A DNA stretch of 64,000 bases, from positions 62,001 to 126,000 of the forward strand of contig VSOZ01000007.1 of assembly GCA_009775095.1 (NCBI GenBank), written 5' to 3'. Each line of letters opens with the position of its first letter. The first letter of the stretch is position 1. Positions 42,017-51,674 of the stretch are shown piece after piece. The position numbers and the translations under genes are program-made. The notes beneath the pieces were generated by a model that did no database searches, had not been told where the DNA came from, and saw nothing but the letters and a program-made list of their open reading frames with translations. The stretch is from Muribaculum sp. GTDB taxonomy: Bacteria > Bacteroidota > Bacteroidia > Bacteroidales > Muribaculaceae.

Positions 42017-44590
42017 TTATGGAATATTCGGCTGCGAAACTCCTATTTTGCCATCGGGAGTTATGGTCTGCAGGTCGATGTCAAATGATTTTGTCAAAGC
42101 GTTGTTATAGAACCGTATGACGGCCTCGCCATTTTCGTCTGGAAGTACATCGGGATTCCAATAAAGAGTTCGGCGATAGTCGGACTCCGGCTCAAGCATG
42201 GAATAATCGGGGCTGTAAAATTCTCGTGCGGTGGTGTAACCCTCAAGTCGAGTCTTGCGTACTCCTTTCCCTGCATCAACCGGTATTTCGCCGTCAGGAT
42301 AGGTCTCTATGAACACCACGCAACCATATATCTTGTCTATATCTATCGGTGTTATCATTGGATCGGCATATCGGAGCATTGAACCGATGTCTTCACTTAC
42401 GTAAATCGATTTTATCGCTTCAAGTCTGATGTATTTATATTTGTCATACTCAATTTTAGTACGATAAGTCGGCGTATAATTTATAACGAATAGCGGTATG
42501 CGCCCTTTGTATAACAAGTATTCCTCTCCGTTTGACAGAGTACGTGTGAAGTGGCGGTTCATGTTGCGCATAAAGGCGTGTATGTCATTGCCTATGTATT
42601 CACCTTCATCGCGTATGTCGTCCAGTCCTGACTTTACATCATAATATGCCAGCGATTTTGAACGGGCTTTATATATGTCGCGTGCTTTGGAGCGTTTCTT
42701 CCCTTTTACAACAACTTCTTTAAGATTGTGTATTTGTTTGGCCCGCACACCGTTTGACATAAGTGAGTCGTTGAATGCCGTCGTGAAGTCGGCGAGGTTT
42801 TCAAGGTTATTGTCGTTATCAATTGTGTCTTTATGGACAGCGTCGACAGCCGTATCAGATATATTGATCTCCATGTCGGTGAACCTATAAGATTTAGGTT
42901 TGGGGCTGAACAGACGATCAAGACTGATCTGATAGTTTTTCTTCTTGCCTTTTTCTCGTACCGATAATATAAGATTCCATTCGCCTTTCACATCAGATTG
43001 GAAAGAGAAGCGCCCAAGACTGTCGGTATGGAATATATCGATCATATCGGTGTTTAATCCGCTACTCTCATTGCGACGTATCAGTATGGCCGAAACATCT
43101 ACATCCGGTTTGGGCGTCCTTTTTGCTATCGATGTTACTTTTCCGCTTGTAATTATACCGTTGGCTTCGGTAGGATATTTCATTTCCCATGGGAGTGACC
43201 CGTTAATGGCTTCCCACGTATGTTTTCGCCATCCCTGCACAAGAAGCAGCAGGTCAAGATGTCGTCGTCTTACAGAATCATCCGCTTCAAAGTAATATTG
43301 CGGATTTGCGACATATCCTTTTATCTCGGACATGAGTAGCAGATCGGTAAGGATATCGCGACTATATTCCACACTATTGTCTTTTTCGCGTATGGATATG
43401 GAAAAGGCCGAAGTTACGGGTGTGCCGTCGGTGTATTTCGCCGATACGGATATATTGACTTGCCCGTAAGGAGGATAATATGTTTTGTCAGCCTTTGTGG
43501 CAATGTCGAGGAGTGATGTGCTGCGGTCTAAATTGAATATGAGCCGATCGCATATAGTTCGCCCCGATTTACCGAAAAGGACTAACTGTATTACTCCCGC
43601 TGGAAGAGCCTGTTTGCCGACAGCAAAGCGTATGGGGTTGTTTTGTCGTGAAGCTATCGCATAAGAGTTCTGTAGCGAGCCGGATGCCATTACGGCTATG
43701 CCGATTGTGTCCGGCAGGCTTACGGCACGGTGATCTATTGTTATGAATATACTGTCGTTTGATGACAGATTGTCAACCGACATGGCATAGCCCGAGCTAT
43801 CGGGCGTCGGAAAACTGAAATCATGGCTTTTGCCGTCATACTCTACTATTGCTTGAATGCCGGCTGCAGGTATGAGAGAAAACGAACCTTTACCTTCGTG
43901 AGATGTGGCAAACCGGGCAACCGGAGTGCCTGTTGCATCGACTAACGTACCTTTGACATCAATAGGATGTCCATATCGGTCGGTCGCTTCAAAGGCCACC
44001 TGTGACTGTATGCCGGTGACCATATGTCCTCCTTCGGGATAAAATTTTATGTTCAGTTTGTTCTGCTTGTGAGGTTTTGGGCGGAGATAGGTGAATTTCC
44101 CGGTGCCGTATTTCATCATCTTTTTTGATGAGAAATCACCCTCTATTTTCGGCTTCTCGAATATCGGTATTACTCGCGAAAATATTGCGTCATCGCCGAA
44201 GTCGAGCATGTACTTTGTGTAAGCGCGAATCTCGTAAAACCCGGAGTAAAACGGTACGCGGTTTATTGTGAAGTCGCCGTGTGCCGCTCCTTTTTCAATT
44301 TTTAAAATCTTTCGGTCAATTATTTCTCCTCCGGGATTAAGCAGTTCCACATATAGAGTATTGCTTATTTCGCCTGCAAGGTTATTGCTCCCGTTTACCA
44401 CATAAGCCTTGAACCATATGTCGTCACCGTAATAGTAACTTGTATTGTCAAGATGCAGATAGACTTTCTCGCAGGGATAGTTTATAGAAAACTTCTCTGC
44501 ATTCTCAAACAATCGGTATATGGTGTTGTCACCGCTTTCCGCCCTGCCAAAGACAATGCATAAAAGTAGTGTTGAAATAAACAATCTCAT
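42017..44590 (-). CDS. MG2-domain, TonB-plug-like envelope protein
   Basis: Exported protein of 857 residues in a Bacteroidetes family often annotated as TonB-dependent receptor plug or carboxypeptidase-regulatory-like. After a signal peptide (1-17) an alpha-2-macroglobulin MG2-like domain is visible (EKVYLHLDNTSYYYGDDIWF at 41-60). Further beta domains follow (FYPEGGHMV; YPPYGQVNISVSA). At about 620-780 there is a plug-like segment opening with LKEVVVKG, and the C-terminus carries YWNPDVLPDENGEAVIRFYN, a macroglobulin-like strand motif. There is no 22-strand barrel, so it is not a transporter by itself. Function unknown; perhaps an outer-membrane-associated protease-trap or receptor partner. 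No partner gene lies nearby. Confidence 0.75.
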   Translation of the reverse strand: MRLFISTLLLCIVFGRAESGDNTIYRLFENAEKFSINYPCEKVYLHLDNTSYYYGDDIWFKAYVVNGSNNLAGEISNTLYVELLNPGGEIIDRKILKIEKGAAHGDFTINRVPFYSGFYEIRAYTKYMLDFGDDAIFSRVIPIFEKPKIEGDFSSKKMMKYGTGKFTYLRPKPHKQNKLNIKFYPEGGHMVTGIQSQVAFEATDRYGHPIDVKGTLVDATGTPVARFATSHEGKGSFSLIPAAGIQAIVEYDGKSHDFSFPTPDSSGYAMSVDNLSSNDSIFITIDHRAVSLPDTIGIAVMASGSLQNSYAIASRQNNPIRFAVGKQALPAGVIQLVLFGKSGRTICDRLIFNLDRSTSLLDIATKADKTYYPPYGQVNISVSAKYTDGTPVTSAFSISIREKDNSVEYSRDILTDLLLMSEIKGYVANPQYYFEADDSVRRRHLDLLLLVQGWRKHTWEAINGSLPWEMKYPTEANGIITSGKVTSIAKRTPKPDVDVSAILIRRNESSGLNTDMIDIFHTDSLGRFSFQSDVKGEWNLILSVREKGKKKNYQISLDRLFSPKPKSYRFTDMEINISDTAVDAVHKDTIDNDNNLENLADFTTAFNDSLMSNGVRAKQIHNLKEVVVKGKKRSKARDIYKARSKSLAYYDVKSGLDDIRDEGEYIGNDIHAFMRNMNRHFTRTLSNGEEYLLYKGRIPLFVINYTPTYRTKIEYDKYKYIRLEAIKSIYVSEDIGSMLRYADPMITPIDIDKIYGCVVFIETYPDGEIPVDAGKGVRKTRLEGYTTAREFYSPDYSMLEPESDYRRTLYWNPDVLPDENGEAVIRFYNNALTKSFDIDLQTITPDGKIGVSQPNIP

Positions 44591-44636
44591 AGATTACCAT
44601 CTTTATAAATCAATAATATTATTCTGTAATTTTATG

Positions 44637-45103
44637 TTAGATAGTGCAAAACAGATTTTTTACATATCCTCCATGGTCAGTAGCCGGGTCTTGATGTTGT
44701 AATTTGACAGGATGCCGGTACTGGTCCCATATATTCTGTATATCGCCGTATATTGACCGGTTTATATTGGTGAATTCCTGAAACTCGTCAATTATAAGGT
44801 TGAACCGATTGTTTTTGCCAAACTCCATAATCAACTGAAATAAAGAACTGAACGATTTTATATCGGCGGGGACGTAACAGTTTATGGCTGACGCTATCAG
44901 TTGTGAGAACTCACGGCAAAGCGCAGACTCGTTTTTCCTGCTTACAAAAAGGTAAACGGTTGGATACTTGCTTTTATGGCTAATGAAGTCTTGCCGATAC
45001 GTCTTCTGCCGGTTATGACAGTCATTCTTGAATAACTGTCAAACGATAACCTCTGTATACGTTGCAGTTCGTTTATCTCGGAATTACGGTCGTAAAATTT
45101 CAT
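44637..45103 (-). pseudogene. Frameshifted, truncated AAA ATPase remnant
   Basis: Remnant of an orphan P-loop ATPase of the type common in Bacteroidales (ATP-binding protein with a DUF234-like C-terminus). From ATG 45103 the frame gives MKFYDRNSEINELQRI and an intact Walker A GRRRIGKTS, then stops early. In another frame the protein continues as FVSRKNESALCREFSQL and Walker B NLIIDEFQEF, consistent with loss of one A in a short A-run near 44965. After the GDIQNIWDQY segment similarity ends, so the C-terminal two thirds are also lost. The start codon lies at the foot of a perfect 23-bp inverted repeat. Confidence 0.75.
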
Positions 45104-45157
45104 ATATTAACTTTGTAACCGCCGTAATTGTTATGGCGGTTACAAAGTTAATATATG
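45101..45157. repeat. Perfect 23-bp inverted repeat with 11-nt loop
   Basis: Arms 45101-45123 and 45135-45157 are exact reverse complements; each contains TTAACTTTGTAACCGCC or its complement. The left arm ends with the start codon (minus strand) of the ATPase remnant. There is no T-run typical of a terminator. Confidence 0.92.
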
Positions 45158-45289
45158 TTCTGAAAAACCGATTGATTATCCTTAATATAAAGGGGATATT
45201 GAGGTTAAAAATGATTAAAATGTGATTATATAGCTAAACGGGTTATACTCGATAGCGGTTTTAAGTAAAGATAATCGCACTGTTTTAAT

Positions 45290-46711
45290 ATGAGATTTAA
45301 TTTAATCGCTTATATAGCCGCGGCGCTTTTCGTAGCGTTGCCGTCGAGGATGCCGGCTGCGCCGGCGCTTGATGATGTGCTCAATGACTCGTTGCCCTCG
45401 CGGTGGGTCTATGACGAGCATTTCGATCAGTCGGTACCGACCGATGACCGTTGGTGGACCTATTTTGACGACCCAGTGCTCGACTCGCTTATCACCGAGG
45501 GGGTTGAAAACAACTACAATGTGCTGATGGCTATGCGGCGTATCGATATTTCCCGGCAGTCGCTCAACAATGCCCGTGCCGGATATTTTCCCACACTTGC
45601 ATTCAACGGCGGATGGACTAAAAGCCGCTCGTCGGGTCTGATGGCTGGCGATGAGGGCCATGCGTCAACGATTGATTATTTTTCTCTCGGGATCAATATG
45701 AGCTGGGAGATAGACGTCTTCGGCAAGATAACGGCCCGGGCAAAGGAACGCAAGGCGTCGTTCAACGCTACGCGTGCCGAGTATGCCGCGGTGATGACCG
45801 CGCTATGCGGCAATATAGCCAAAGCGTATGTGAACCTGCGCGTGTATCAGGCTGAACTGGCAGTGGCCGGCGAGCATATAGCCTCGCAGGAAAAGATAGT
45901 CAAGATTACCGAAGCGCGCCATGAAGCGGGGCTTGCCTCAATGCTCGACGTCGCACAGGCCAAGGTGGTCTATTACTCAACACAGGCTTCTGTGCCCGGA
46001 CTGCAATCGGCCATACACCGCACCATCAACGGGCTGGCCACGCTCCTCGGTGTATATCCCGAAGATGTGTACGCCCGTCTTGAGGAAATGACTCCCATGC
46101 CCGACTACAATCAGATAGTGCCTGTAGGCATACCGGCCCAACTTCTGCGTCGGCGCCCCGACATAGTACAGGCCGAGTATGAGCTTGCGGGCTATGCCGC
46201 CGCATTGGGAATAGCCAAGAAGGAGTTTCTGCCGACGCTTACCATCAACGGCTCCATAGGCACTTCGGCTCATGACGCCGGGCGGTTGTTTAAGTCGGAG
46301 TCGTTGACCTATGCCGTGGCGCCGGCTCTGTCGTGGACTATATTTGACGGCATGGCGCGTAAGTACAATGCCGTATCGGCCCGTCGTCAGATGGAGATCG
46401 GCATAGATAACTACAATCTTACGGTAATGACTGCCGTGCAGGAGGTCGACGACGCCATTTCGACCTATGTCAGCACGTTGAAAAACATTGATGTGCTGCG
46501 CGAAGTGATAACGCAGAGCGAGCAGTCGCTCGACCTGTCGCTTGACCTGTATAAACGTGGACTGAACCCGTTCAACGACGTGGTGACCGCCCAGCTTAAC
46601 GTGCTTGAGAATCAAAATTCGCTGATAGTGTCGAAGGGTAACGCGCTTGTGGCGCTGATAGCTCTCTACGAGGCGCTCGGAGGCGGATGGGATGTAAGTG
46701 AAATTGAATAA
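45290..46711 (+). CDS. RND efflux system outer-membrane factor (TolC/OprM-like)
   Basis: Outer-membrane channel of a tripartite efflux pump, 473 residues, forming a trimeric barrel with a periplasmic helical tunnel. A signal peptide covers about 1-23 (no lipobox Cys). Two duplicated OEP halves are seen: WWTYFDDPVLDSLI with ARAGYFPTL in the first, and RRPDIVQAEYELAGYAAALGIAKKEFLPTL starting the second. The helical segments end with LDLSLDLYKRGLNPFNDVVTAQ. It is first in the operon, ahead of the adaptor (10-nt gap) and pump. Confidence 0.93.
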   Translation: MRFNLIAYIAAALFVALPSRMPAAPALDDVLNDSLPSRWVYDEHFDQSVPTDDRWWTYFDDPVLDSLITEGVENNYNVLMAMRRIDISRQSLNNARAGYFPTLAFNGGWTKSRSSGLMAGDEGHASTIDYFSLGINMSWEIDVFGKITARAKERKASFNATRAEYAAVMTALCGNIAKAYVNLRVYQAELAVAGEHIASQEKIVKITEARHEAGLASMLDVAQAKVVYYSTQASVPGLQSAIHRTINGLATLLGVYPEDVYARLEEMTPMPDYNQIVPVGIPAQLLRRRPDIVQAEYELAGYAAALGIAKKEFLPTLTINGSIGTSAHDAGRLFKSESLTYAVAPALSWTIFDGMARKYNAVSARRQMEIGIDNYNLTVMTAVQEVDDAISTYVSTLKNIDVLREVITQSEQSLDLSLDLYKRGLNPFNDVVTAQLNVLENQNSLIVSKGNALVALIALYEALGGGWDVSEIE

Positions 46712-46721
46712 AACTATAATC

Positions 46722-47849
46722 ATGAGATACTTGACTGTTTTGCAATATGCTTGCGTGATAGCTGTAACAGTTGTGGCCGCGTCGTGCGGTCATAAAACCG
46801 GTGACAAGACTGCCGAAGGGCTGCTGCCGGTTGACGTGGCGGTTCCGGTAGTTGACTCGGTGACTCTTTACAAGACATATCCCGGCTATGCCATAGCCAA
46901 TCTGACGGCGAAGGTGGTGGGGCGTGTCAACGGCACTCTGCTGACAAAGAATTTTGAATCTGGGTCGTTTGTCAACAAGGGGCAGGTGCTGTATACTATC
47001 GAGTCGACAAAATACCGCGATGCCGTGGCGCAGGCACAGGCTGCGCTGACTACGGCCAAGAGCGAATATGAATACGCTTCGCGCCAGTACGAGGCGTTGA
47101 AGAAGGCACTGGAAAGCGATGCCGTATCGCAGATGGAGGTCATACAGGGCCGCTCCAATATGGAGCAGGCCGAGGCCGCGATAAAAAACGCGCAGGCTGC
47201 ACTTGGCATAGCCTCCACCAATCTCGGATACTGTACCGTGCGTGCGCCGTTCTCCGGACATATCACGTCGACTTCTGTCGATGTGGGCAATTATATAAAC
47301 GGTGAGGGAGCTCCGGTAGAGCTGGCCACGTTATACGACGACTCGTCGGTCATAATATCGTTTGCTATCGAAGATGCGCAGTATGAACGTATGGTAGGAG
47401 CGAAGGGCGATTCGGTCAAGGAGGCTATATACCGCCATATACCCCTTACGTTTACCGAGCCTCTTCCTCATGAATACACGGCTGACTTGTCCTATACATC
47501 GCCGGCCATAGACAAGTCTACGGGTACGTTGAAGATACATGTGGCGCTGGACAATCCTTACGGTGAGTTGCGCCCCGGCATGTATGCTACAGTAAATCTG
47601 CCCTACGGCAACGAGCCAAAGGCTATTCTTGTGAAGGATGCGTCGATAGGCACCGATCAGCTCGGCAAGTACCTGTACACGGTAAATGACTCGGACAAGA
47701 TAGTGTATACTCCCGTGGAGACAGGCGGTCTGTATCGCGACTCGCTGCGGGTGATAACCAAAGGCATCACTCCCGATACACGTTACGTGACATCCGCGCT
47801 TCTTAAGGTGCGCGACGGCATGCCGGTGAAGCCGGTGACGGTTAAATAA
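46722..47849 (+). CDS. RND efflux periplasmic adaptor (membrane fusion) lipoprotein
   Basis: Periplasmic adaptor linking pump and outer-membrane channel, 375 residues. The ATG at 46722 starts a lipoprotein signal with lipobox VAASC and Cys22; the upstream in-frame ATG at 46698 overlaps the previous gene. The lipoyl half-motifs are visible (GRVNGTLLTKNFESGSFVNKG at about 67-87 and TVRAPFSGHIT), separated by an alpha-hairpin coiled coil of about 90 residues. The beta-barrel and membrane-proximal domains follow (LRPGMYATVNL). It resembles AcrA/MexA. Confidence 0.93.
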   Translation: MRYLTVLQYACVIAVTVVAASCGHKTGDKTAEGLLPVDVAVPVVDSVTLYKTYPGYAIANLTAKVVGRVNGTLLTKNFESGSFVNKGQVLYTIESTKYRDAVAQAQAALTTAKSEYEYASRQYEALKKALESDAVSQMEVIQGRSNMEQAEAAIKNAQAALGIASTNLGYCTVRAPFSGHITSTSVDVGNYINGEGAPVELATLYDDSSVIISFAIEDAQYERMVGAKGDSVKEAIYRHIPLTFTEPLPHEYTADLSYTSPAIDKSTGTLKIHVALDNPYGELRPGMYATVNLPYGNEPKAILVKDASIGTDQLGKYLYTVNDSDKIVYTPVETGGLYRDSLRVITKGITPDTRYVTSALLKVRDGMPVKPVTVK

Positions 47850-47876
47850 ATCAATGACAATTAAAAAGTAGAGCCG

Positions 47877-50800
47877 ATGTTTTCGAAGTTCTTTATCGAC
47901 CGACCTATTTTCGCCACGGTGCTGGCGATCATAATGGTATTTGCCGGTCTGCTTACCATAAAATCCCTACCGGTAGCTCAGTTTCCCGACATAACGCCGC
48001 CTACTGTGAGCGTCATGGCCACCTATCCGGGTGCCAATGCGCAGACCGTGGCCCGTACTGTCGGTGTGCCTATCGAGGAGCAGATCAACGGTGTGGAAAA
48101 CATGCTCTATATGAGCTCAAACTCGGGTAGTGACGGCAGCTACATGCTTACGATCACCTTTGAGCTCGGCACCGATATAGATCAGGCGGCCATCAACGTG
48201 CAGAACCGACTTAATCTTGCGGAGCCTACACTGCCGACTCCTGTAAAGCAACAAGGTATATCGGTCAACAAGGAGTCGACCAACATAGTGCTTTTCTGCT
48301 CTCTCGAGGGCGACAGCACGGGCCGATACGACGCTCTTTATCTGACCAACTACGCCAACATCAATCTTGTCAACGCGCTTACCCGCGTAAAAGGAGTCGG
48401 TGGCGTTGAAGCATTCGGAGGCGGCGACTACAGCATGAGAGTATGGCTCGACCCCGAGTTGATGAGGGCCCGCGGGCTAACTCCGTCTGATGTGTATGCC
48501 GCCATTCAGTCACAGAACATGACGGTGTCGGCCGGTGAAGTGGGGGGAGCGCCCAACCCCGACAAGGACGCCTTTCAGTTTACGCTTACATCGCAGGGCG
48601 AACTGAGCACGGCCGAGGAGTTCGGCAATATCGTTATCCGTTCCGACGGCAACGGATTGTTGCGTCTGCGCGATGTCGCCAAAATTGACTTGGGTAGCAT
48701 ATCTTACGCGGCCACAACGTTAGTGTCGGGCAAGGAGGCCGCCTTGCTCGGTATAAAGCAGCTGCCCGGGGCCAATGCACTGAAGGTGTCCAAAGCCGCG
48801 CGCGAGGAACTTGACCGTCTGAGTCAGTACTTTCCGCCGGGTGTCAAGTACAATGTCGTTCTCGATACATCGGATTTTGTCAACGCATCTATCGATGAGG
48901 TACTGGTCACTTTTGTCGAGACCTCGCTCATCGTTATGATCGTGATCCTCATATTTCTTCAAAACTGGCGTGCGGTCATAATACCGATGCTCACCATACC
49001 GGTGTCGCTGATTGCCACATTTGCCGTCATGAAAATTATGGGGTTTACCATAAATACGCTTACGCTATTTGGTCTTGTGCTTGCTATAGCCATTGTGGTC
49101 GACGACGCCATTGTGGTTGTTGAGGACTGCTCGCGACTTGTCGACGAGGGGAAGCTGTCGCGGCGTCAGGCTGCGGAGAAGGCCATGAAGGAGCTTACCG
49201 GCCCTGTCATCGGCGAGGTGCTGGTACTTCTGTCGGTATTCATACCAACGGCTTTTGTCAGCGGCATCACGGGGCAGCTCTACAAGCAGTTTGCGCTTAC
49301 CATAGCCGTGTCGACCGCCTTTTCGGGCTTTAACGCGCTTACGTTTACTCCGGCCATGTGCGCGCTTTTCCTTACTCCGCGCAACAAAAACACCCGGAAC
49401 GTCATATATCGTGTGTTCAACAAGGGCTATGCGGCTGTCGAGAATTTCTATAAAGCCACTATCGGCCGTATGCTTAACAAGGCCGGACTGTCGCTTGCGG
49501 TGTTTTTCCTGCTGGCGGCCGCCGGAGTGGCCGCTTTTCTGATGTGGCCCACGAGCTATGTACCGGAGGAGGATCAGGGTTACTTCATGTCATCCATTCA
49601 GCTACCCGAAGGTGCCTCGCTTGAGCGAACGGAGAAGGTGGTCAATGACCTGTCGGCACGAATAAGGCATGACCTTCCTGAAGTGGCCGACGTGATGGCC
49701 ATATCGGGCTTCTCGTTTATGGGGGGCGGCGCCTCGTCCAATATGGGCTCGCTTTTCGTCGTGCTCAAGCCGTGGGGCGAGCGCAAGAAGGCCTCACAGA
49801 GCGTGTATGCCATAATCGACAGTGTAAACCGCATGGCGCAGAGCTATCAGGAGGCTATTATATTTTCAGTAAATCCGCCTACCATACAGGGTCTCGGTAT
49901 GTCATCGGGTCTTGAGATGCAGCTGCTTGACATAAACAACCTCGGCGCAACGGAGATGATGAAAGCTGTGGCAAGCCTTGAGGAGGCCGTTAAGACGGAG
50001 CCTGCCATCGAGTCGATAACAAGCCTTTATCAGGGAGTGGTACCGCAGTACCGCCTTGATATGGACCGCGACAAAGTGAAGTTGCAGGGACTGTCTATGA
50101 GCGACATATTCAGTACGTTGAGCGCTTACATGGGAGGCAGTTATGTCAACGATTTTACCGAGTTTGGCCGTGTCTATCAAGTGACACTGAAGGGCGATGA
50201 CAGCGCACGTGGAAATATAGACGATGTGCTGAAACTGAGCGTGCGCAACGCTTCCGGCGATATGGTGCCGTTTGCTTCGTTTACCACTATATCGCAGGCT
50301 ATGGGTGAGCCTACTGCGTCGCGCTACAATATGTATCCCACAGCTTCGATTACGGCCAATGTCGCCAAAGGCGTGAGCTCGAGCGACGGCATAAAAGCCA
50401 TGGAGCGTCTGGTGCATGACACTTTGGGCAGCAATTACTCGTTTGCTTGGACCGGACAGGCCTATCAGGAGACTCAGTCGGGCACTACGGTCACTGTCGT
50501 GTTCATCTTTGCCATCATACTCACTCTGCTTGTGCTTGCCGCGCAGTATGAGAGCTGGACCGATCCGGTGGCGGTCGTCCTGTCAATGCCGGTCGCTATC
50601 CTCGGTACTGTGCTCGGCTGCATATTCATGAGCCAGAGCATAAGTATATACACTCAGATCGGGCTAATACTGCTGCTTGGACTGTCGGCCAAAAACGCCA
50701 TACTTATCGTTGAGTATGCCACATACTTCCGCAAGTCGGGCCTTCCCGTCCGTCAGTCGGCGCTCGACGCCGGTGTCATCCGTTTCCGTCCTATCATGAT

Positions 50801-51044
50801 GACAGCCATAGCTTTTATATTCGGAGTTATGCCCATGATGTTTGCTCACGGGGCGGGTGCGGAGAGCCGCGTGTCGCTCGGCTCGGCCGTAGTGTTCGGT
50901 ATGTTGATGAACGCCGTGCTCGGCACTCTCTTCGTCCCCAATTTCTGGGAACTCATGCAGAATTTCCAAGAAAAAGTACTCGGCAAACTGTTCAAGGATG
51001 TTGATACCGTGCCGCCTGCGCCCACCGACACCCCCTCCGTATAG
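47877..51044 (+). CDS. RND multidrug efflux pump, HAE1 (AcrB/MexB) type
   Basis: Inner-membrane proton-driven pump of 1055 residues, trimeric, exporting hydrophobic and amphiphilic drugs. Twelve membrane helices with two large periplasmic loops. The N-terminus MFSKFFIDRPIFA is the family hallmark. The proton-relay pair Asp409-Asp410 lies in TM4 (AIVVDDAIVVVEDCS), with its Lys partner in GLSAKNAIL of TM10. It completes the operon, 27 nt after the adaptor. No regulator gene (TetR or AraC) lies next to the operon. Confidence 0.95.
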   Translation: MFSKFFIDRPIFATVLAIIMVFAGLLTIKSLPVAQFPDITPPTVSVMATYPGANAQTVARTVGVPIEEQINGVENMLYMSSNSGSDGSYMLTITFELGTDIDQAAINVQNRLNLAEPTLPTPVKQQGISVNKESTNIVLFCSLEGDSTGRYDALYLTNYANINLVNALTRVKGVGGVEAFGGGDYSMRVWLDPELMRARGLTPSDVYAAIQSQNMTVSAGEVGGAPNPDKDAFQFTLTSQGELSTAEEFGNIVIRSDGNGLLRLRDVAKIDLGSISYAATTLVSGKEAALLGIKQLPGANALKVSKAAREELDRLSQYFPPGVKYNVVLDTSDFVNASIDEVLVTFVETSLIVMIVILIFLQNWRAVIIPMLTIPVSLIATFAVMKIMGFTINTLTLFGLVLAIAIVVDDAIVVVEDCSRLVDEGKLSRRQAAEKAMKELTGPVIGEVLVLLSVFIPTAFVSGITGQLYKQFALTIAVSTAFSGFNALTFTPAMCALFLTPRNKNTRNVIYRVFNKGYAAVENFYKATIGRMLNKAGLSLAVFFLLAAAGVAAFLMWPTSYVPEEDQGYFMSSIQLPEGASLERTEKVVNDLSARIRHDLPEVADVMAISGFSFMGGGASSNMGSLFVVLKPWGERKKASQSVYAIIDSVNRMAQSYQEAIIFSVNPPTIQGLGMSSGLEMQLLDINNLGATEMMKAVASLEEAVKTEPAIESITSLYQGVVPQYRLDMDRDKVKLQGLSMSDIFSTLSAYMGGSYVNDFTEFGRVYQVTLKGDDSARGNIDDVLKLSVRNASGDMVPFASFTTISQAMGEPTASRYNMYPTASITANVAKGVSSSDGIKAMERLVHDTLGSNYSFAWTGQAYQETQSGTTVTVVFIFAIILTLLVLAAQYESWTDPVAVVLSMPVAILGTVLGCIFMSQSISIYTQIGLILLLGLSAKNAILIVEYATYFRKSGLPVRQSALDAGVIRFRPIMMTAIAFIFGVMPMMFAHGAGAESRVSLGSAVVFGMLMNAVLGTLFVPNFWELMQNFQEKVLGKLFKDVDTVPPAPTDTPSV

Positions 51045-51259
51045 CAACATGAAGCCCAAGCCTTGTCAAATTTAGAAGTATATTTCATCGTGTTGAGATA
51101 TTTTTAAATGTTGTTTTCTGCAAATATAATACGCTGAAATACCGTTTTTATGCACAATCGGGCATAATGCCTGAAAATTGCTGTGCCTTATGGTGTTATG
51201 ATGCTGTTTTTTGAGGTGTAACGTAGAAAACGGTTGTGAAAAGACAAGTTTGTTGGTTT

Positions 51260-51342
51260 GTAGGGCCGCCAGTAGTACGGCGGCCGGATTCGTACCGGAT
51301 GGCCATGTGGATGTGCGGGCGCCGTGGTACTGGCGCCCCTAC
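51260..51342. repeat. REP-like pair of inverted hairpins
   Basis: Left unit 51260-51285 (GTAGGG...; inner stem GGCCGCC/GGCGGCC) and right unit 51317-51342 (inner stem GGGCGCC/GGCGCCC, ending CCCCTAC) are near-identical when one is reverse-complemented. Each unit is itself a 7-bp hairpin with an AGTAnnAC-type loop, so the 83-bp element resembles a bacterial interspersed mosaic element. Confidence 0.75.
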
Positions 51343-51427
51343 ATTCCGGCGGGATATTACTTTAACCGAACTTTATCTCTGATCCATTTTTTGATTGATG
51401 TAGAGTAGCGGTAGGTGTTGCGCTCGG

Positions 51428-51448
51428 GGCTTCGCGTCGGCGACGCGA
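51428..51448. repeat. Second copy of GGCTTCGCGTC palindrome
   Basis: TCGCGTC-GGC-GACGCGA with flanking GGCT, matching 28560-28580 except for one loop base (C instead of A). Confidence 0.75.
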
Positions 51449-51637
51449 CACTTACCCGCAGGGCCCTCACAGACTTTATGTTCTAAAATTATATAAAATT
51501 AAGGCTTATTTGGCAGGTTAATGCTATCAAATTGTTAGTGTTTGTTTGCTTTTGCTGTTGTAATGTGATTGTAATAATGTTAAAATCGAGATTTTATTAA
51601 CGTGGCGGTATTTAATTTAGTTAAAATTGCTTAAAAT

Positions 51638-51646
51638 GGGGGGGGG
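51638..51646 (+). repeat. G9 homopolymer upstream of SusC promoter
   Basis: Nine consecutive G about 30 bp upstream of the -7 box at 51675, in an otherwise A/T-rich stretch. Homopolymeric tracts of this size can vary in length by slippage. Confidence 0.9.
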
Positions 51647-51674
51647 TAGTTAATAAAGTTTAAACCAATTATTA

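Noticed and set aside
51211..51408. 65-codon frame in the SusC leader
   Set aside because: It is composed of the REP-like hairpins; no start signal or protein-like features.
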